From Candidatus Spongiihabitans thiooxidans (GTDB lineage: Bacteria; Pseudomonadota; Gammaproteobacteria; Arenicellales; Poriferihabitantaceae), in NCBI GenBank assembly GCA_001543005.1, contig LFLB01000007.1, positions 124,001 to 188,000 on the forward strand: 64,000 nucleotides of DNA, given 5' to 3'. Shown here piece by piece: positions 1-8,434 of the stretch. The notes beneath the pieces are model-generated. The model was not told the DNA's origin. It did no database searches and worked only from the letters and a program-made list of their open reading frames with translations. Both the position numbers and the translations under genes were made by a program. The stretch's first letter is position 1, and each line of letters starts with the position of its first letter.

Positions 1-284
1 GTAAGGATCAGTGCATGCGGCAAAGGATTGCTGAAATTGGAAATCGCCGCCGGCATAATGGACCGTGGGATGGACGGCAGAATGGGCGGATGGCCTTGGC
101 TTACTTTCCCCATCGTGATAAATAGTAAAAATACCGCAGATTGAAAAATGTTAAGTCCAATTAGTTTTTTAATGAGATTGCGGCTATCCATGACTATGAT
201 CAATCCACAGACCAATAATATGATCGCTACCCAGTAATTGAGTAATCCGGGCAGGGCGCCGAACCAGGCTTCAACGGAACTCAT
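1..284 (-). CDS. mrpC: Mrp/Mnh-type Na+/H+ antiporter subunit C (partial)
   Basis: This is the N-terminal part of a NuoK-like membrane subunit of the multi-subunit cation/proton antiporter; the 3' end lies beyond the left edge. The translation starts MSSVEAWFGALPGLLNYWVA, contains two hydrophobic segments and reaches the sequence SNPLPHALILT, which is characteristic of MrpC/MnhC just before its third helix. Its ATG overlaps the stop codon of the preceding mrpB by three bases within ATGA, so the two are translationally coupled. The family is known to form, with subunits A and D, the Complex I-like membrane module that exchanges Na+ (or K+) for H+. Confidence 0.85.
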   Translation of the reverse strand, partial: MSSVEAWFGALPGLLNYWVAIILLVCGLIIVMDSRNLIKKLIGLNIFQSAVFLLFITMGKVSQGHPPILPSIPRSIMPAAISNFSNPLPHALIL

Positions 285-1378
285 CCCGGAAATTCATCCT
301 GGCTTTGATTAAAATGGCGCCGATGAAAACTTATAAATAGCGACAGCATGGTCGATGCCACTGTTATACCGACTCCGAGTTCAATCAGAAAAATCCCCAA
401 GTGTTGCCCGGCTGTTTGCGACTCAGACAGCACCGAGTAATCGAGAAAATTCCCACCAAAAAAAAGCGCCGCCACACCCACCGCGCCGTACAGCAGGACA
501 CCGAAGGCCATGCCTGAGATGACCATTCTTTCGCTGATGACGTTTTGCAATTTTTCCGAATCGGCAAGCAGGCCAAACGTAATCAGTCCAACACCAAAAA
601 TAATCCCGGCCTGGAAGCCGCCACCGGGACCATAGTCACCGTGAAATTGCACATACAATGCAAACAAAATTACGATTGGGACAAAGCGCAACAACACTGT
701 TTTTAGCACCGGGTTTGCAATGAGCGGGGTGCGCCGAGACCAAAGCCGGGGCGGTTTGCCGCGCCGTTTAGTTGTGCTCACCCCCTCTACCTCGGACTTT
801 ATTTTTTGATCGGGCATAAACGCCAGTAGCAGTAATACCGCCATTCCGGCAGTAAAAATCACCACCACCTCTCCCAGTGTATCGTAGCCTCGATAGCTGG
901 CCAGCACCGAGGTTACCACGTTTGGAATGCCGATCTCAGCACCCGATTGGCCCAGAAAGCGTGGCGCCAAATAATGGTGGATGGCTGCCGCCGGATCCCC
1001 ATACAATGGCATGTCCGCGGTGCCTGAAATGAGCAAAATACCGAGCGCCAATCCAAGGCAAATGGATAGCCCGGAGGGCCAGGCGGATTTCAATTCCGGC
1101 GCGTCATTGCCCAGTTTGTTATTGCCACGTTTGTTATTGCTTGGCTCGTCATCGTGGCGGATGACGGCAACAAACAATACCGATGAAATTCCCGCGCCCA
1201 CTGCGGCTTCGGTAAAAGCCACATCCACCGCATCCAGCACCACAAACAGGGCGCAGATTATTAAACTGTAGATTGACGATAGAATGGTAATCGACAACGG
1301 GCTTTGGCTACGCATCATCAATAGTGCCGTTGCCAGCAACAGGCCGAGCAAGCCAATGTCAACAACCGTATTAATCAC
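281..1378 (-). CDS. mrpB: Mrp antiporter subunit B fused to MbhD/MbhE-like domains
   Basis: A 365-residue membrane protein. Residues about 1-75 resemble the DUF4040/MbhD domain, residues about 100-195 an MbhE-like segment (with GYDTLGEVVVIFTAG), and residues about 220-355 the MrpB/MnhB domain (FHGDYGPGGGFQAGIIFGVG). In many Mrp systems the first two regions are the C-terminus of the large A subunit; here they are joined to B. The start is GTG at 1378, overlapping the mrpG stop (GTGA). Residues 81-92 (NNKRGNNKLGND) are a short repeated low-complexity insert in the loop after the first domain. Cytoplasmic-membrane location is inferred from the helices. Confidence 0.88.
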   Translation of the reverse strand: MINTVVDIGLLGLLLATALLMMRSQSPLSITILSSIYSLIICALFVVLDAVDVAFTEAAVGAGISSVLFVAVIRHDDEPSNNKRGNNKLGNDAPELKSAWPSGLSICLGLALGILLISGTADMPLYGDPAAAIHHYLAPRFLGQSGAEIGIPNVVTSVLASYRGYDTLGEVVVIFTAGMAVLLLLAFMPDQKIKSEVEGVSTTKRRGKPPRLWSRRTPLIANPVLKTVLLRFVPIVILFALYVQFHGDYGPGGGFQAGIIFGVGLITFGLLADSEKLQNVISERMVISGMAFGVLLYGAVGVAALFFGGNFLDYSVLSESQTAGQHLGIFLIELGVGITVASTMLSLFISFHRRHFNQSQDEFPG

Positions 1379-1716
1379 GGTGATTTACCCGACCAGGTTT
1401 GTTTGTTGCGGCCTTGTTTTGTTACGGCTTGCTGAACGCCGATTCCAGCTTGTCGCGCGGATTTTGCCAGCGCATGAGCGACCACCGGGGAAAGAAAAAA
1501 TATAAAGATGCCGATCATCAAAATCTTGGCTGCAATGAGCAAGGATCCGGCCAACAACAGCAGACCAAACAGGGTTATGCCGGCCCCCAGCGTATCGATC
1601 ACACCAGCGCTGTGAAGGCGACAGTAAAAATCCGGGAAGCGCAATAACCCCACCGCGCCGAGCAGCACAATGCCGGCTCCAACAAGCAATGCCGTCGCGC
1701 CTATAATTTCAATCAT
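1375..1716 (-). CDS. mrpG: Mrp antiporter subunit G
   Basis: A 113-residue protein beginning MIEIIGATALLVGAGIVLLG, with three hydrophobic segments and the RLHSAGVIDTLGAGITLFGL region typical of MrpG/MnhG. I prefer the ATG at 1716 to an in-frame start 51 bases further upstream, because the family begins at this point and a GGCGG ribosome-binding site precedes it. It overlaps the end of mrpF by eight bases and the GTG of mrpB by four, so the operon is tightly coupled. MrpG is a small accessory subunit needed for assembly of the complex. Confidence 0.88.
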   Translation of the reverse strand: MIEIIGATALLVGAGIVLLGAVGLLRFPDFYCRLHSAGVIDTLGAGITLFGLLLLAGSLLIAAKILMIGIFIFFLSPVVAHALAKSARQAGIGVQQAVTKQGRNKQTWSGKSP

Positions 1717-2020
1717 CCGCCGGCCCATTGGTTGTCGTCGCATCCGTTGGCGCGCCCATCCGTTCATCCTGGCGATTAAAATAATCCACTAAGGCAATGT
1801 TGCCGACATACTGGATCAAGGCATACAGCAAGGCAATATCAATGTACTGCGGATGCCCGGTGGCAAAGAAATAAACCGCAATCAATAAAATAGTCTTGGT
1901 GCCAAATGTGTTGGCAGCCAGAATGCGATCAAACAATGTTGGACCTAATCCCGCTCGAATTAATGAACACAGGTTGGCAATCAAAAGAATGACCAGCGTC
2001 AATAAATAAATTGTTTCCAT
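1709..2020 (-). CDS. mrpF: Mrp antiporter subunit F
   Basis: A 103-residue, three-helix membrane protein beginning METIYLLTLVILLIANLCSL. It contains RAGLGPTLFDRILAANTFG and PQYIDIALLYALIQYVGNIA, the usual MrpF/MnhF landmarks. It starts three bases after mrpE ends and overlaps mrpG. Mrp operons with an E-F-G-B-C order are known in Proteobacteria; MrpF belongs to the accessory part of the complex. The C-terminal 20 residues are polar and not conserved. Confidence 0.9.
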   Translation of the reverse strand: METIYLLTLVILLIANLCSLIRAGLGPTLFDRILAANTFGTKTILLIAVYFFATGHPQYIDIALLYALIQYVGNIALVDYFNRQDERMGAPTDATTTNGPADD

Positions 2021-2023
2021 TGG

Positions 2024-2503
2024 TTATCTGTTGGCGGCCAATTGGCGCACCTTGGTTAGCATTTTGTTATCCATCAAACCGGCTTTTGAACGTGCCAGCA
2101 ACCCGTGCACCTGGATTTCGGTTTCACTCACATCGACGCTGACGGTTCCCGGTGTGCGGGTAATCGAGTTGGCATAAATTACCCGACCCATCTCATCCAG
2201 ACCACTGACTTCAACGTCAAAAAACTGCGGCGCTAATTTTTTGGTGTTAAATATCGCGCCAATCACGGCTATGCTTGATTTTATAATTTCTCCTATCAGC
2301 CAAAGCGTGTAGCTAAACTGTTTCAAGGGATGGAATTTTAGGCTTGCAATTTTAGCTTGCCCGACTATTTTTTGGTAAAAGCCATAGCTAACCAGGCAAG
2401 ACAACGCCCCCAAAGACAATAATAGGCCGGTGTAGTGCCCGGACAGCAAACACCATATCGCCGCCAAGCCGACAAGCGGAATAAGGTGGTTTTTAAGTAA
2501 CAT
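2024..2503 (-). CDS. mrpE: Mrp antiporter subunit E
   Basis: A 159-residue protein with two or three N-terminal hydrophobic segments and a cytoplasmic domain containing VIYANSITRTPGTVSVDV, the hallmark of the MrpE/MnhE family, followed by EIQVHGL. It is the first gene of the visible operon (E-F-G-B-C reading leftwards). The 138 bases between it and the downstream end of the creatinase gene are the likely promoter region, although I see no convincing -35/-10 pair there. Confidence 0.9.
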   Translation of the reverse strand: MLLKNHLIPLVGLAAIWCLLSGHYTGLLLSLGALSCLVSYGFYQKIVGQAKIASLKFHPLKQFSYTLWLIGEIIKSSIAVIGAIFNTKKLAPQFFDVEVSGLDEMGRVIYANSITRTPGTVSVDVSETEIQVHGLLARSKAGLMDNKMLTKVRQLAANR

Positions 2504-2640
2504 TTAAGTAGCCTCTTTAGATTTTGGGTTTTCCGGCTTGGTCTGCATCCATTTGTTGCAAACAGGTTTGATCGACATATCGATAAATTTCCGCCCGGCT
2601 TATTCGTAACCGAATGATGGCCATGTATTATGACTTGGCA

Positions 2641-3846
2641 TTATTTGATTATATTATGCGTCGGGCCGTATGGATATCCGGTAATATTTCTATTGCCGTC
2701 TTCGGTCACAACCAAAATGTCATGCTCTCGATAGCCGCCAGCGCCGGGCAAGCCCTCGGGCAGCATGATCATCGGTTCCATGGAAATCACCATATTGGGT
2801 TTTAGAACGGTTTCGATATCCTCTCGCAGTTCCAATCCGGCTTCACGGCCGTAGTAATGACAAAGCACGCCAAAGGAATGACCATAGCCAAAAGTGCGGT
2901 ATTGCAGTAAATTGTGCTCGGCATAAATTTCGTTCAACGCCTTGGCAATGTCGCAGCAGCGCGCGCCGGGCTTTATCAATTCCTTGCCGGCGTCGTGTAC
3001 CTGGCAGTTGATTTCCCATAGTCGAATATGCTCATCGGTTGCCGACTCGCAAAACAAAGTGCGCTCCAGCGCGACATAGTAACCAGCAACCATCGGAAAG
3101 CAATTCAGGCTGAGAATATCGCCCTTTTCAATCTTTCTGGAGGTCACCGGATTGTGCGCGCCATCGGTATTAATCCCCGATTGAAACCAGGTCCAGGTAT
3201 CAAGCAATTCGCCATCGGGCCAGGTTTTGGCGATTTCCCGAACCATGGTTTGGGTAGAATGCAGCGCCACTTCATGCTCGGCAACGCCGGCGCCGACGGC
3301 TTCCGCGCATGCCGCGCCGCCGAGGTCGGCGATGGCGGTCATTTTGGTGATATGCGCGATTTCCTGTTCGGACTTGATCATCCGCAGCGGCGTAACAATT
3401 GCAGTGATGTCTACAATTTTTGAATCCGGCAACGCCGTTTTTAGCCGTTCAAGGTTTTGGATATTAATATGGTCGTACTCAAGACCCACGGTTTTACCCT
3501 TGCCGATGAGCTTTTGCACGGCTCGAAAATAATTGCCATCGCGCCAGTCGGTAAAAATCAAATTATCCCCATAGGTTCTGCGATAAGGCTGACCGCCATC
3601 GATATTGGCTGAAATGCTCGTTTGATTTTTTTCATCAACCACCAATCCATAAGGCCGCCCAAAACAACAATACAAAAAATCGCTGTAATAATTGATGTTG
3701 TGGTAGGAAGTAAACAACACAACGTCTATGTTATGGTTGGCCATGACAATTCTAAGTCTGGACAAACGGCTTTCCATTTCGGCTGCGGAAAAAGTAGGCC
3801 GGGGTTTTTCACCATTGGGCATGGTGATTAAATCAGGCAGGTTCAT
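2641..3846 (-). CDS. Creatinase (creatine amidinohydrolase)
   Basis: A 401-residue member of the M24 pita-bread family that hydrolyses creatine to sarcosine and urea in the cytoplasm. It resembles, from memory, the Pseudomonas creatinase along its entire length: FTSYHNINYYSDFLY near residue 45, SANIDGGQP near 79, TWTWFQSGINTDGAHNPV near 217-234, TFGYGHSFG, and MEPMIMLPEGLPGAGGYREH near the end. His231 corresponds to the catalytic His232 of the Pseudomonas enzyme. The metal ligands of M24 peptidases are absent as expected for creatinase. It is divergent from ltaE. No sarcosine oxidase or urease is in this window. The substrate assignment is strong by family but untested here. Confidence 0.9.
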   Translation of the reverse strand: MNLPDLITMPNGEKPRPTFSAAEMESRLSRLRIVMANHNIDVVLFTSYHNINYYSDFLYCCFGRPYGLVVDEKNQTSISANIDGGQPYRRTYGDNLIFTDWRDGNYFRAVQKLIGKGKTVGLEYDHINIQNLERLKTALPDSKIVDITAIVTPLRMIKSEQEIAHITKMTAIADLGGAACAEAVGAGVAEHEVALHSTQTMVREIAKTWPDGELLDTWTWFQSGINTDGAHNPVTSRKIEKGDILSLNCFPMVAGYYVALERTLFCESATDEHIRLWEINCQVHDAGKELIKPGARCCDIAKALNEIYAEHNLLQYRTFGYGHSFGVLCHYYGREAGLELREDIETVLKPNMVISMEPMIMLPEGLPGAGGYREHDILVVTEDGNRNITGYPYGPTHNIIK

Positions 3847-4061
3847 GTGTAAAATATTGAATGTAAAATATCGGAAAAGGTTGCGAATATTGGGCGTGAG
3901 CCGATACGAATATAATAACCTTGAATCCGCGCACAGGTTAAAATCAATTGAGATTTTCAGTCCCTGATTATAGTCATGATTATAGTCATGGATTATAGCC
4001 CTGAATCGTAGTTGGCTTTTTTAACCCATAACCCTAAAATGCGTCATCAGAGAGTCGCCCA
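3847..4061 (+). promoter_or_regulatory. Divergent intergenic region, creatinase / threonine aldolase
   Basis: About 215 AT-rich bases separate the two divergent start codons and should hold both promoters. At roughly 3967-4000 the short motif TATAGTCATG is repeated with the variant TATAGTCATGGATTATAG, which could be an operator or just a small tandem duplication. I cannot pick one clear -35/-10 pair. Confidence 0.35.
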
Positions 4062-5081
4062 ATGACAGAACCCATAATAGACCTTAGAAGCGATACCGTC
4101 ACCCAGCCCTGCGAAGGCATGAAGCAGGCCATGTTGGCGGCACAATTAGGTGATGATGTTTACGGCGAAGACCCGACTGTGACCGCGTTGCAGGAGCGCA
4201 TGGCTGAAATGGCTGGGCACGAGTCTGCGCTGTATTTTCCATCCGGAACTCAGAGCAACCTGGTTGCCTTGCTCAGTCACTGCCAGCGCGGTGATGAATA
4301 TATCGTCGCCCAAAACGCGCATACCTATAAGTTCGAGGGGGGCGGGGCAGCTGTTTTGGGCGGAATTCAGCCGCAACCCATTGAGCGCGAACCAACCGGC
4401 ATCCTGGCGCTGGAAAAAATTGAAGCCGTCATAAAAGAAGATGATATTCATTTCGCCAACACCCGCTTGTTGGCATTGGAAAATACCACCACCGAAGGCA
4501 AGGCGGTCGCGGTCGACTATATGGTCGAGGCCGCTGAACTTTGCCGCGCCCATAAAATAAATATCCATCTCGATGGCGCCAGGGTGTTTAATGCGGCGGC
4601 TGAACTCGGTGTCGATGTGTCACAGATAACCCGCCATTTCGATTCGGTTTCGATTTGCCTTTCCAAAGGTTTGGGCGCGCCGGTGGGCTCGGTGCTGTGT
4701 GGTTCGAAAGCACTTATGGAAACCGCCCGGCGATGGCGGAAAACCGTCGGTGGTGGTATGCGACAGTGTGGCATGCTTGCGGCTGCGGGGCTGTTTGCCT
4801 TGGAAAACAATGTTGAAAGATTAAAAGACGATCATGCCCTGGCAACCTACTTGTTCGAGCAATTGAAACCATTCAAGGATATCGAGTTTGCCTACGGCCC
4901 GGCCAGTACAAATATGATTTTTTTTAATTTGGCCCGCGGCAACGTCGATGAATTTCACCGCTTCGGAAAGCAAAATGGTGTGCTGTTTAACGGACCAAAC
5001 CCCATACGCATGGTCACCCATAAGGATTTATCCAAACAGCACATCGACATCGCGGTTGAACGATTATCCGGGTTTTTTTAA
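4062..5081 (+). CDS. ltaE: Low-specificity L-threonine aldolase
   Basis: A 339-residue fold-type I PLP enzyme that cleaves L-threonine/L-allo-threonine to glycine and acetaldehyde. It opens with IDLRSDTVTQP, has YGEDPTV near residue 34, HLDGARVFNAA at 169-180 (Asp171 contacts the PLP nitrogen) and SICLSKGLGAPVGS at 197-210, where Lys202 is the expected Schiff-base lysine. Length is normal for the family. It stands alone on the + strand and is followed by two hairpins, the second a good terminator. Glycine production fits beside creatinase, whose product sarcosine also feeds glycine. Confidence 0.93.
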   Translation: MTEPIIDLRSDTVTQPCEGMKQAMLAAQLGDDVYGEDPTVTALQERMAEMAGHESALYFPSGTQSNLVALLSHCQRGDEYIVAQNAHTYKFEGGGAAVLGGIQPQPIEREPTGILALEKIEAVIKEDDIHFANTRLLALENTTTEGKAVAVDYMVEAAELCRAHKINIHLDGARVFNAAAELGVDVSQITRHFDSVSICLSKGLGAPVGSVLCGSKALMETARRWRKTVGGGMRQCGMLAAAGLFALENNVERLKDDHALATYLFEQLKPFKDIEFAYGPASTNMIFFNLARGNVDEFHRFGKQNGVLFNGPNPIRMVTHKDLSKQHIDIAVERLSGFF

Positions 5082-5083
5082 TT

Positions 5084-5124
5084 AGGGGCAGTAATTTTCG
5101 GCTACACCGAAAATTACTGCCCCT
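5084..5124. repeat. Perfect 18-bp inverted repeat after ltaE
   Basis: GGGGCAGTAATTTTCGG is followed by the five-base loop CTACA and its exact reverse complement; one further A-T pair extends the stem to 18 bp. There is no T-tract on either side, so this looks more like a dispersed palindromic or IS-end relic than a terminator. Confidence 0.6.
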
Positions 5125-5193
5125 TATGTCGCTTTCAAATCGCTTGCGATTAGATTGCGACTTTTTGAGATTGTGACAGGGTTGAGAGGGGGG

Positions 5194-5218
5194 AAGGCGG
5201 TTGGTTACCGCCTTTTTT
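5194..5218 (+). terminator. Rho-independent terminator of ltaE
   Basis: The 8-bp stem AAGGCGGT/ACCGCCTT closes a five-base loop (TGGTT) and runs straight into a T tract. It is oriented to stop transcription from ltaE before the convergent asparaginase gene. Confidence 0.8.
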
Positions 5219-5317
5219 GTGTCCATCATTTTCGCGCAACCAAAAACGCTCCCTAAAATGTCTATATTGGCGGTTTCGTTGCCAATAATCCCGCCCACCG
5301 TCATTGCCGTTGAATAT

Positions 5318-6352
5318 TCAACCACTCATCCAGATCGAAGCTGCCATAATTTTCCCGGTCACTTTCTTTTGAGTGTTGTAAATGATGGGCTCAAAATGGC
5401 GGCCAAGCTGCTTGCGAATCCCGGAGTCGATGGCACCCAGTTTCATTAACAACCCGCCTAAAGCGACTTCGCTGCCACGGGTTGCGCCGTCGTCGATTTT
5501 AAGAGTCAAGCCTAATCCCAATTCAGGCAACACGCCCACGTAAACCCCTTCTGCACCGGTTTTAACCACCACAAAACCGCCTGTCGCCTTGATGACATCA
5601 GTACAGCAGCGAGCGGTTCCGGCAATCATTTGCGGATGCGCCTGAATGCAAGATATTATTCTTGACATCGCCTGCCCCCGCCTGCCGCCCACCACTTCAG
5701 GATTAGCGAATAGCGCGCAACCATATGCCATGCGCTCCATGGGCACACAAATTGCGGGCAATCCACAACCATCGCTTTCCCAATCCAGTGTTGTTGCATC
5801 AATCCCGACCAGTTCGGAAAAAGTTTTCATCCAGGCCTGTTGGGTGGAATGTTGGTAATCACTGTAACCGTTAGTATGTACGCCAAGATGCCGAGCGAGC
5901 GTGAGCATGCCGCAATGCTTGCCCGAGCAATTTTGGTACACTCGGGCAGGCTTTCCCCGACCGGTCAATAACTTACGCTTGCTCGTTGAATTCAGGGCAT
6001 CGGACATCGGAAAGTCCGGGCCGCATTCCAAATCGTCTGTATCAAGACCCAGCCGATGAAGCCAGTTGTGTACGGCATCAATATGAAATTGCTCGGCGTT
6101 GTGAGAAGCACAAGCCAATGCGATTTCTTTATCAGACAGTTCAAATTGATCGGCTGCGCCGGATTCCAACAGCGGAATAGCCTGGAACAATTTTAGCGAA
6201 GACCGTGGGTAAATTTTTCTATCGGTGTCACCGACTGCCAGTACCGTCTTGCCCTTGCTATCGACTACAACAGCACTGCCCCGGTGGCAGGATTCAACAA
6301 CATTGTTCCGGTAAACTTGAGTTAAAACAGGATTCATGGTGTGACTACTCAT
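5318..6352 (-). CDS. L-asparaginase (rhizobial AnsA/PF06089 type)
   Basis: A 344-residue protein of the thermolabile asparaginase family found in Rhizobium, unrelated to the E. coli enzymes. Landmarks are ESCHRGSAVVVD near residue 16, YPRSSLKLFQAIPLLESGA near 48, ALACASHNAEQFH near 78, QNCSGKHCGML near 139 and WESDGCGLPAICVPM near 190; the serine, lysine and cysteine residues in these motifs are the conserved ones. The expected reaction is asparagine to aspartate plus ammonia in the cytoplasm. An internal start six residues in is possible. It lies 28 bases downstream of prfC on the same strand. Confidence 0.85.
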   Translation of the reverse strand: MSSHTMNPVLTQVYRNNVVESCHRGSAVVVDSKGKTVLAVGDTDRKIYPRSSLKLFQAIPLLESGAADQFELSDKEIALACASHNAEQFHIDAVHNWLHRLGLDTDDLECGPDFPMSDALNSTSKRKLLTGRGKPARVYQNCSGKHCGMLTLARHLGVHTNGYSDYQHSTQQAWMKTFSELVGIDATTLDWESDGCGLPAICVPMERMAYGCALFANPEVVGGRRGQAMSRIISCIQAHPQMIAGTARCCTDVIKATGGFVVVKTGAEGVYVGVLPELGLGLTLKIDDGATRGSEVALGGLLMKLGAIDSGIRKQLGRHFEPIIYNTQKKVTGKIMAASIWMSG

Positions 6353-6380
6353 TCGACAATTATTAATTCACTGAAAATAG

Positions 6381-7985
6381 CTAGAACTCGCGGGTGGCGC
6401 GAAACTCCACCTCCGGCCAGCGTTCTATGGCTAACTGTAAATTCGCGCGATTCGGCGCGAGATAAGTCAGCGTATCCAAGGCATCCAGAGACAAATTCTG
6501 CTCATTTCTTCTCCGAAATTCGGTTCCATCGCCTGGATTTTTGAAATATATCCAGCGCGCCGTACTGATCGGCACGGCATCAAAAGCGCACTCTACGCTG
6601 TATTCTGTTTTTAGTCGATGGGCGACAACATCAAACTGCAGAATCCCCACCGCACCCAGCACTAAATCATTGCTGACAAAGGGTCGAAATACCTGGGTTG
6701 CCCCCTCTTCACTGAGTTGCGTCAACCCCTTTTGCAGTGCCTTGGCGCGCAATGGGTCTGCCAGGCGAACCCGCCGAAATAATTCCGGCGCGAAGTTGGG
6801 AATGCCAGTGAATTTGAGCTGTTCGCCTTGAGTAAAGGTATCGCCAATTTGAATCGTGCCATGATTGTGCAATCCTAAAATATCTCCTGCAAACGCCCGC
6901 TCGGCATTGCCTCTTTTTGCAGCCATAAAGGTATGGGCGTTTTGCACTGTAATGGTTTTTTCAGCGCGAACATGGCGCACTTTCATGCCTTTATAGAATT
7001 GCCCTGAGGTGATCCGCAAAAACGCCACGCGATCGTGGTGGGATGGGTCCATATTCGCCTGGATCTTAAATACAAAACCGCTGAATTCTGGCTCGGTCGC
7101 GGCAACTTCTCTAGTTGTGGCTTGCCGGGTTTCAGCTGCTTTGATTTCAGCTTCTCTGGGTTGCGGCGATGGCGCAAAATCCACAAAGTTATCCATCAGT
7201 TCATCCGTTCCTTGTCGGTTCAATGCGGAGCCAAAAAATACCGGGGTTAATCCGCCTTTTAGATAATCGCTTTTATCGAATTCATGGCTTGCACCCTGAA
7301 CCAATTCCATTTCATCGCGTAATTCCGTAGCCAAGCCGCCAATTTTTTTGTCCAGTTCCGGGCTATCCAACCCGACAATGAATATATCCTCGGACAAGCC
7401 GCCGCGCCCGGCGAATAAATGGATGGTGTCATCGTAAAGACGATAAACGCCGACAAATGTTTTGCCCATCCCGATCGGCCAGGTCATCGGCGCGCACTTG
7501 ATTTTCAGGATTTGTTCCACCTGGTCCATGATGTCGATGGGGTCGCGCCCTTCCCGGTCCATTTTGTTCACGAAGGTGATGATTGGTGTATCCCGAAGCC
7601 GACATACCTCCATCAACTTCACCGTCCGTTCCTCGACGCCTTTGGCAATGTCGACAACCATCAGCGCGGAATCCACGGCGGTTAACGTACGATAAGTATC
7701 CTCGGAAAAATCCGCGTGACCCGGGGTATCCAGCAGGTTGACAACTCGATCCTTGTACGGGAATTGCATAACCGAAGAGGTTACGGATATTCCTCGTTGT
7801 TTTTCCAACGCCATCCAATCCGATGTGGCATAGCGCGAACTCTTTCGCGCTTTAACCGTACCCGCTAATTGTATCGCGCCGCCATATTGCAATAGCCGCT
7901 CGGTCAGCGTGGTTTTGCCGGCATCCGGATGGGAAATGATGGCGAAGGTGCGTCGCCGCTGGATTTGATCTGTGAGTGCGCTCAT
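6381..7985 (-). CDS. prfC: Peptide chain release factor 3
   Basis: A 534-residue translational GTPase that recycles RF1/RF2 from the ribosome. The G1 loop SHPDAGKTT lies at residues 18-26, the G3 motif [14 protein letters not shown] near 87, and [10 protein letters not shown] (G4) near 142. Domain II and the C-terminal region ([17 protein letters not shown]) follow in the usual order. Length matches E. coli RF3 (529). The start codon ATG at 7985 gives the typical [21 protein letters not shown]-terminus. The gene appears to share a transcript with the downstream asparaginase. Confidence 0.96.
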   Translation of the reverse strand: MSALTDQIQRRRTFAIISHPDAGKTTLTERLLQYGGAIQLAGTVKARKSSRYATSDWMALEKQRGISVTSSVMQFPYKDRVVNLLDTPGHADFSEDTYRTLTAVDSALMVVDIAKGVEERTVKLMEVCRLRDTPIITFVNKMDREGRDPIDIMDQVEQILKIKCAPMTWPIGMGKTFVGVYRLYDDTIHLFAGRGGLSEDIFIVGLDSPELDKKIGGLATELRDEMELVQGASHEFDKSDYLKGGLTPVFFGSALNRQGTDELMDNFVDFAPSPQPREAEIKAAETRQATTREVAATEPEFSGFVFKIQANMDPSHHDRVAFLRITSGQFYKGMKVRHVRAEKTITVQNAHTFMAAKRGNAERAFAGDILGLHNHGTIQIGDTFTQGEQLKFTGIPNFAPELFRRVRLADPLRAKALQKGLTQLSEEGATQVFRPFVSNDLVLGAVGILQFDVVAHRLKTEYSVECAFDAVPISTARWIYFKNPGDGTEFRRRNEQNLSLDALDTLTYLAPNRANLQLAIERWPEVEFRATREF

Positions 7986-8043
7986 GGAAGTGGAATAATT
8001 TGGAGCGCGATTATACGGTTAATTATGGCGAATCGATATTTTG

Positions 8044-8398
8044 TGTCCGGGTTCACCATGTATGAGACAAAATCAGGCCGCCAAGGTCAGTTGCAGATTG
8101 CGGGACTAAAGTCCCGCGTCCGAAATGGGCATGATTGCCGGAAGTGAGGCTTTAGCCTCGCCAAGCCATTGCCAAGATGGCAGAACTAAAGTCCCGCGTC
8201 CGAGATGGGCATGATTGCCGGAAGCAGGGCTTTAGCCTCGCCAAGCCACTGCCAAGATGGCAGGACTAAAGTCCCGCGTCCGAAATGGGCATGATTGCCG
8301 GAAGTGAGGCTTTAGCCTCGCCAAGCCATTGCCAAGATGGCAGAACTAAAGTCCCGCGTCCGAGATGGGCATGATTGCCATGTGTCTGAGCCCGGACA
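8044..8398. mobile_element. IS-end-bounded, MITE-like element carrying an 80-bp repeat array
   Basis: The left end reads TGTCCGGGTTCACCATG, followed by a GAGACA box. The right end, read inwards on the other strand, is TGTCCGGGCTCAGACA. The two ends form an imperfect terminal inverted repeat of about 12 bases. The left end also matches the sequence at 16693, which there lies beside a relic of an integrase-type transposase. Nothing inside encodes a transposase; the interior is almost entirely the tandem array described separately. This suggests a non-autonomous derivative of that IS that has captured repeat units. Confidence 0.55.
8105..8379. repeat. Tandem array of 80-bp units (3.4 copies)
   Basis: The period is exactly 80 bp: units start at 8105, 8185, 8265 and 8345, the last being partial. 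Units 1 and 3 are identical, and units 2 and 4 share their own variant bases, so the array arose by doubling of a 160-bp dimer. Each unit holds the palindrome cores GGACTAAAGTCCC-like and GAGGCTTTAGCCTC. Related single units occur at 14993-15193 and 16882-16949. Confidence 0.85.
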
Positions 8399-8434
8399 TT
8401 TTATTTCGCTGGTTCAACTGCCGTGCTGCTGTAC

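Noticed and set aside
5084-5124. Terminator for ltaE
   Set aside because: The stem is perfect but has no T tract on either strand; the hairpin at 5194-5218 is the better terminator.
8105-8379. The 80-bp array considered as a CRISPR
   Set aside because: Units are contiguous and nearly identical over their whole length with no variable spacers, and there are no cas genes nearby.
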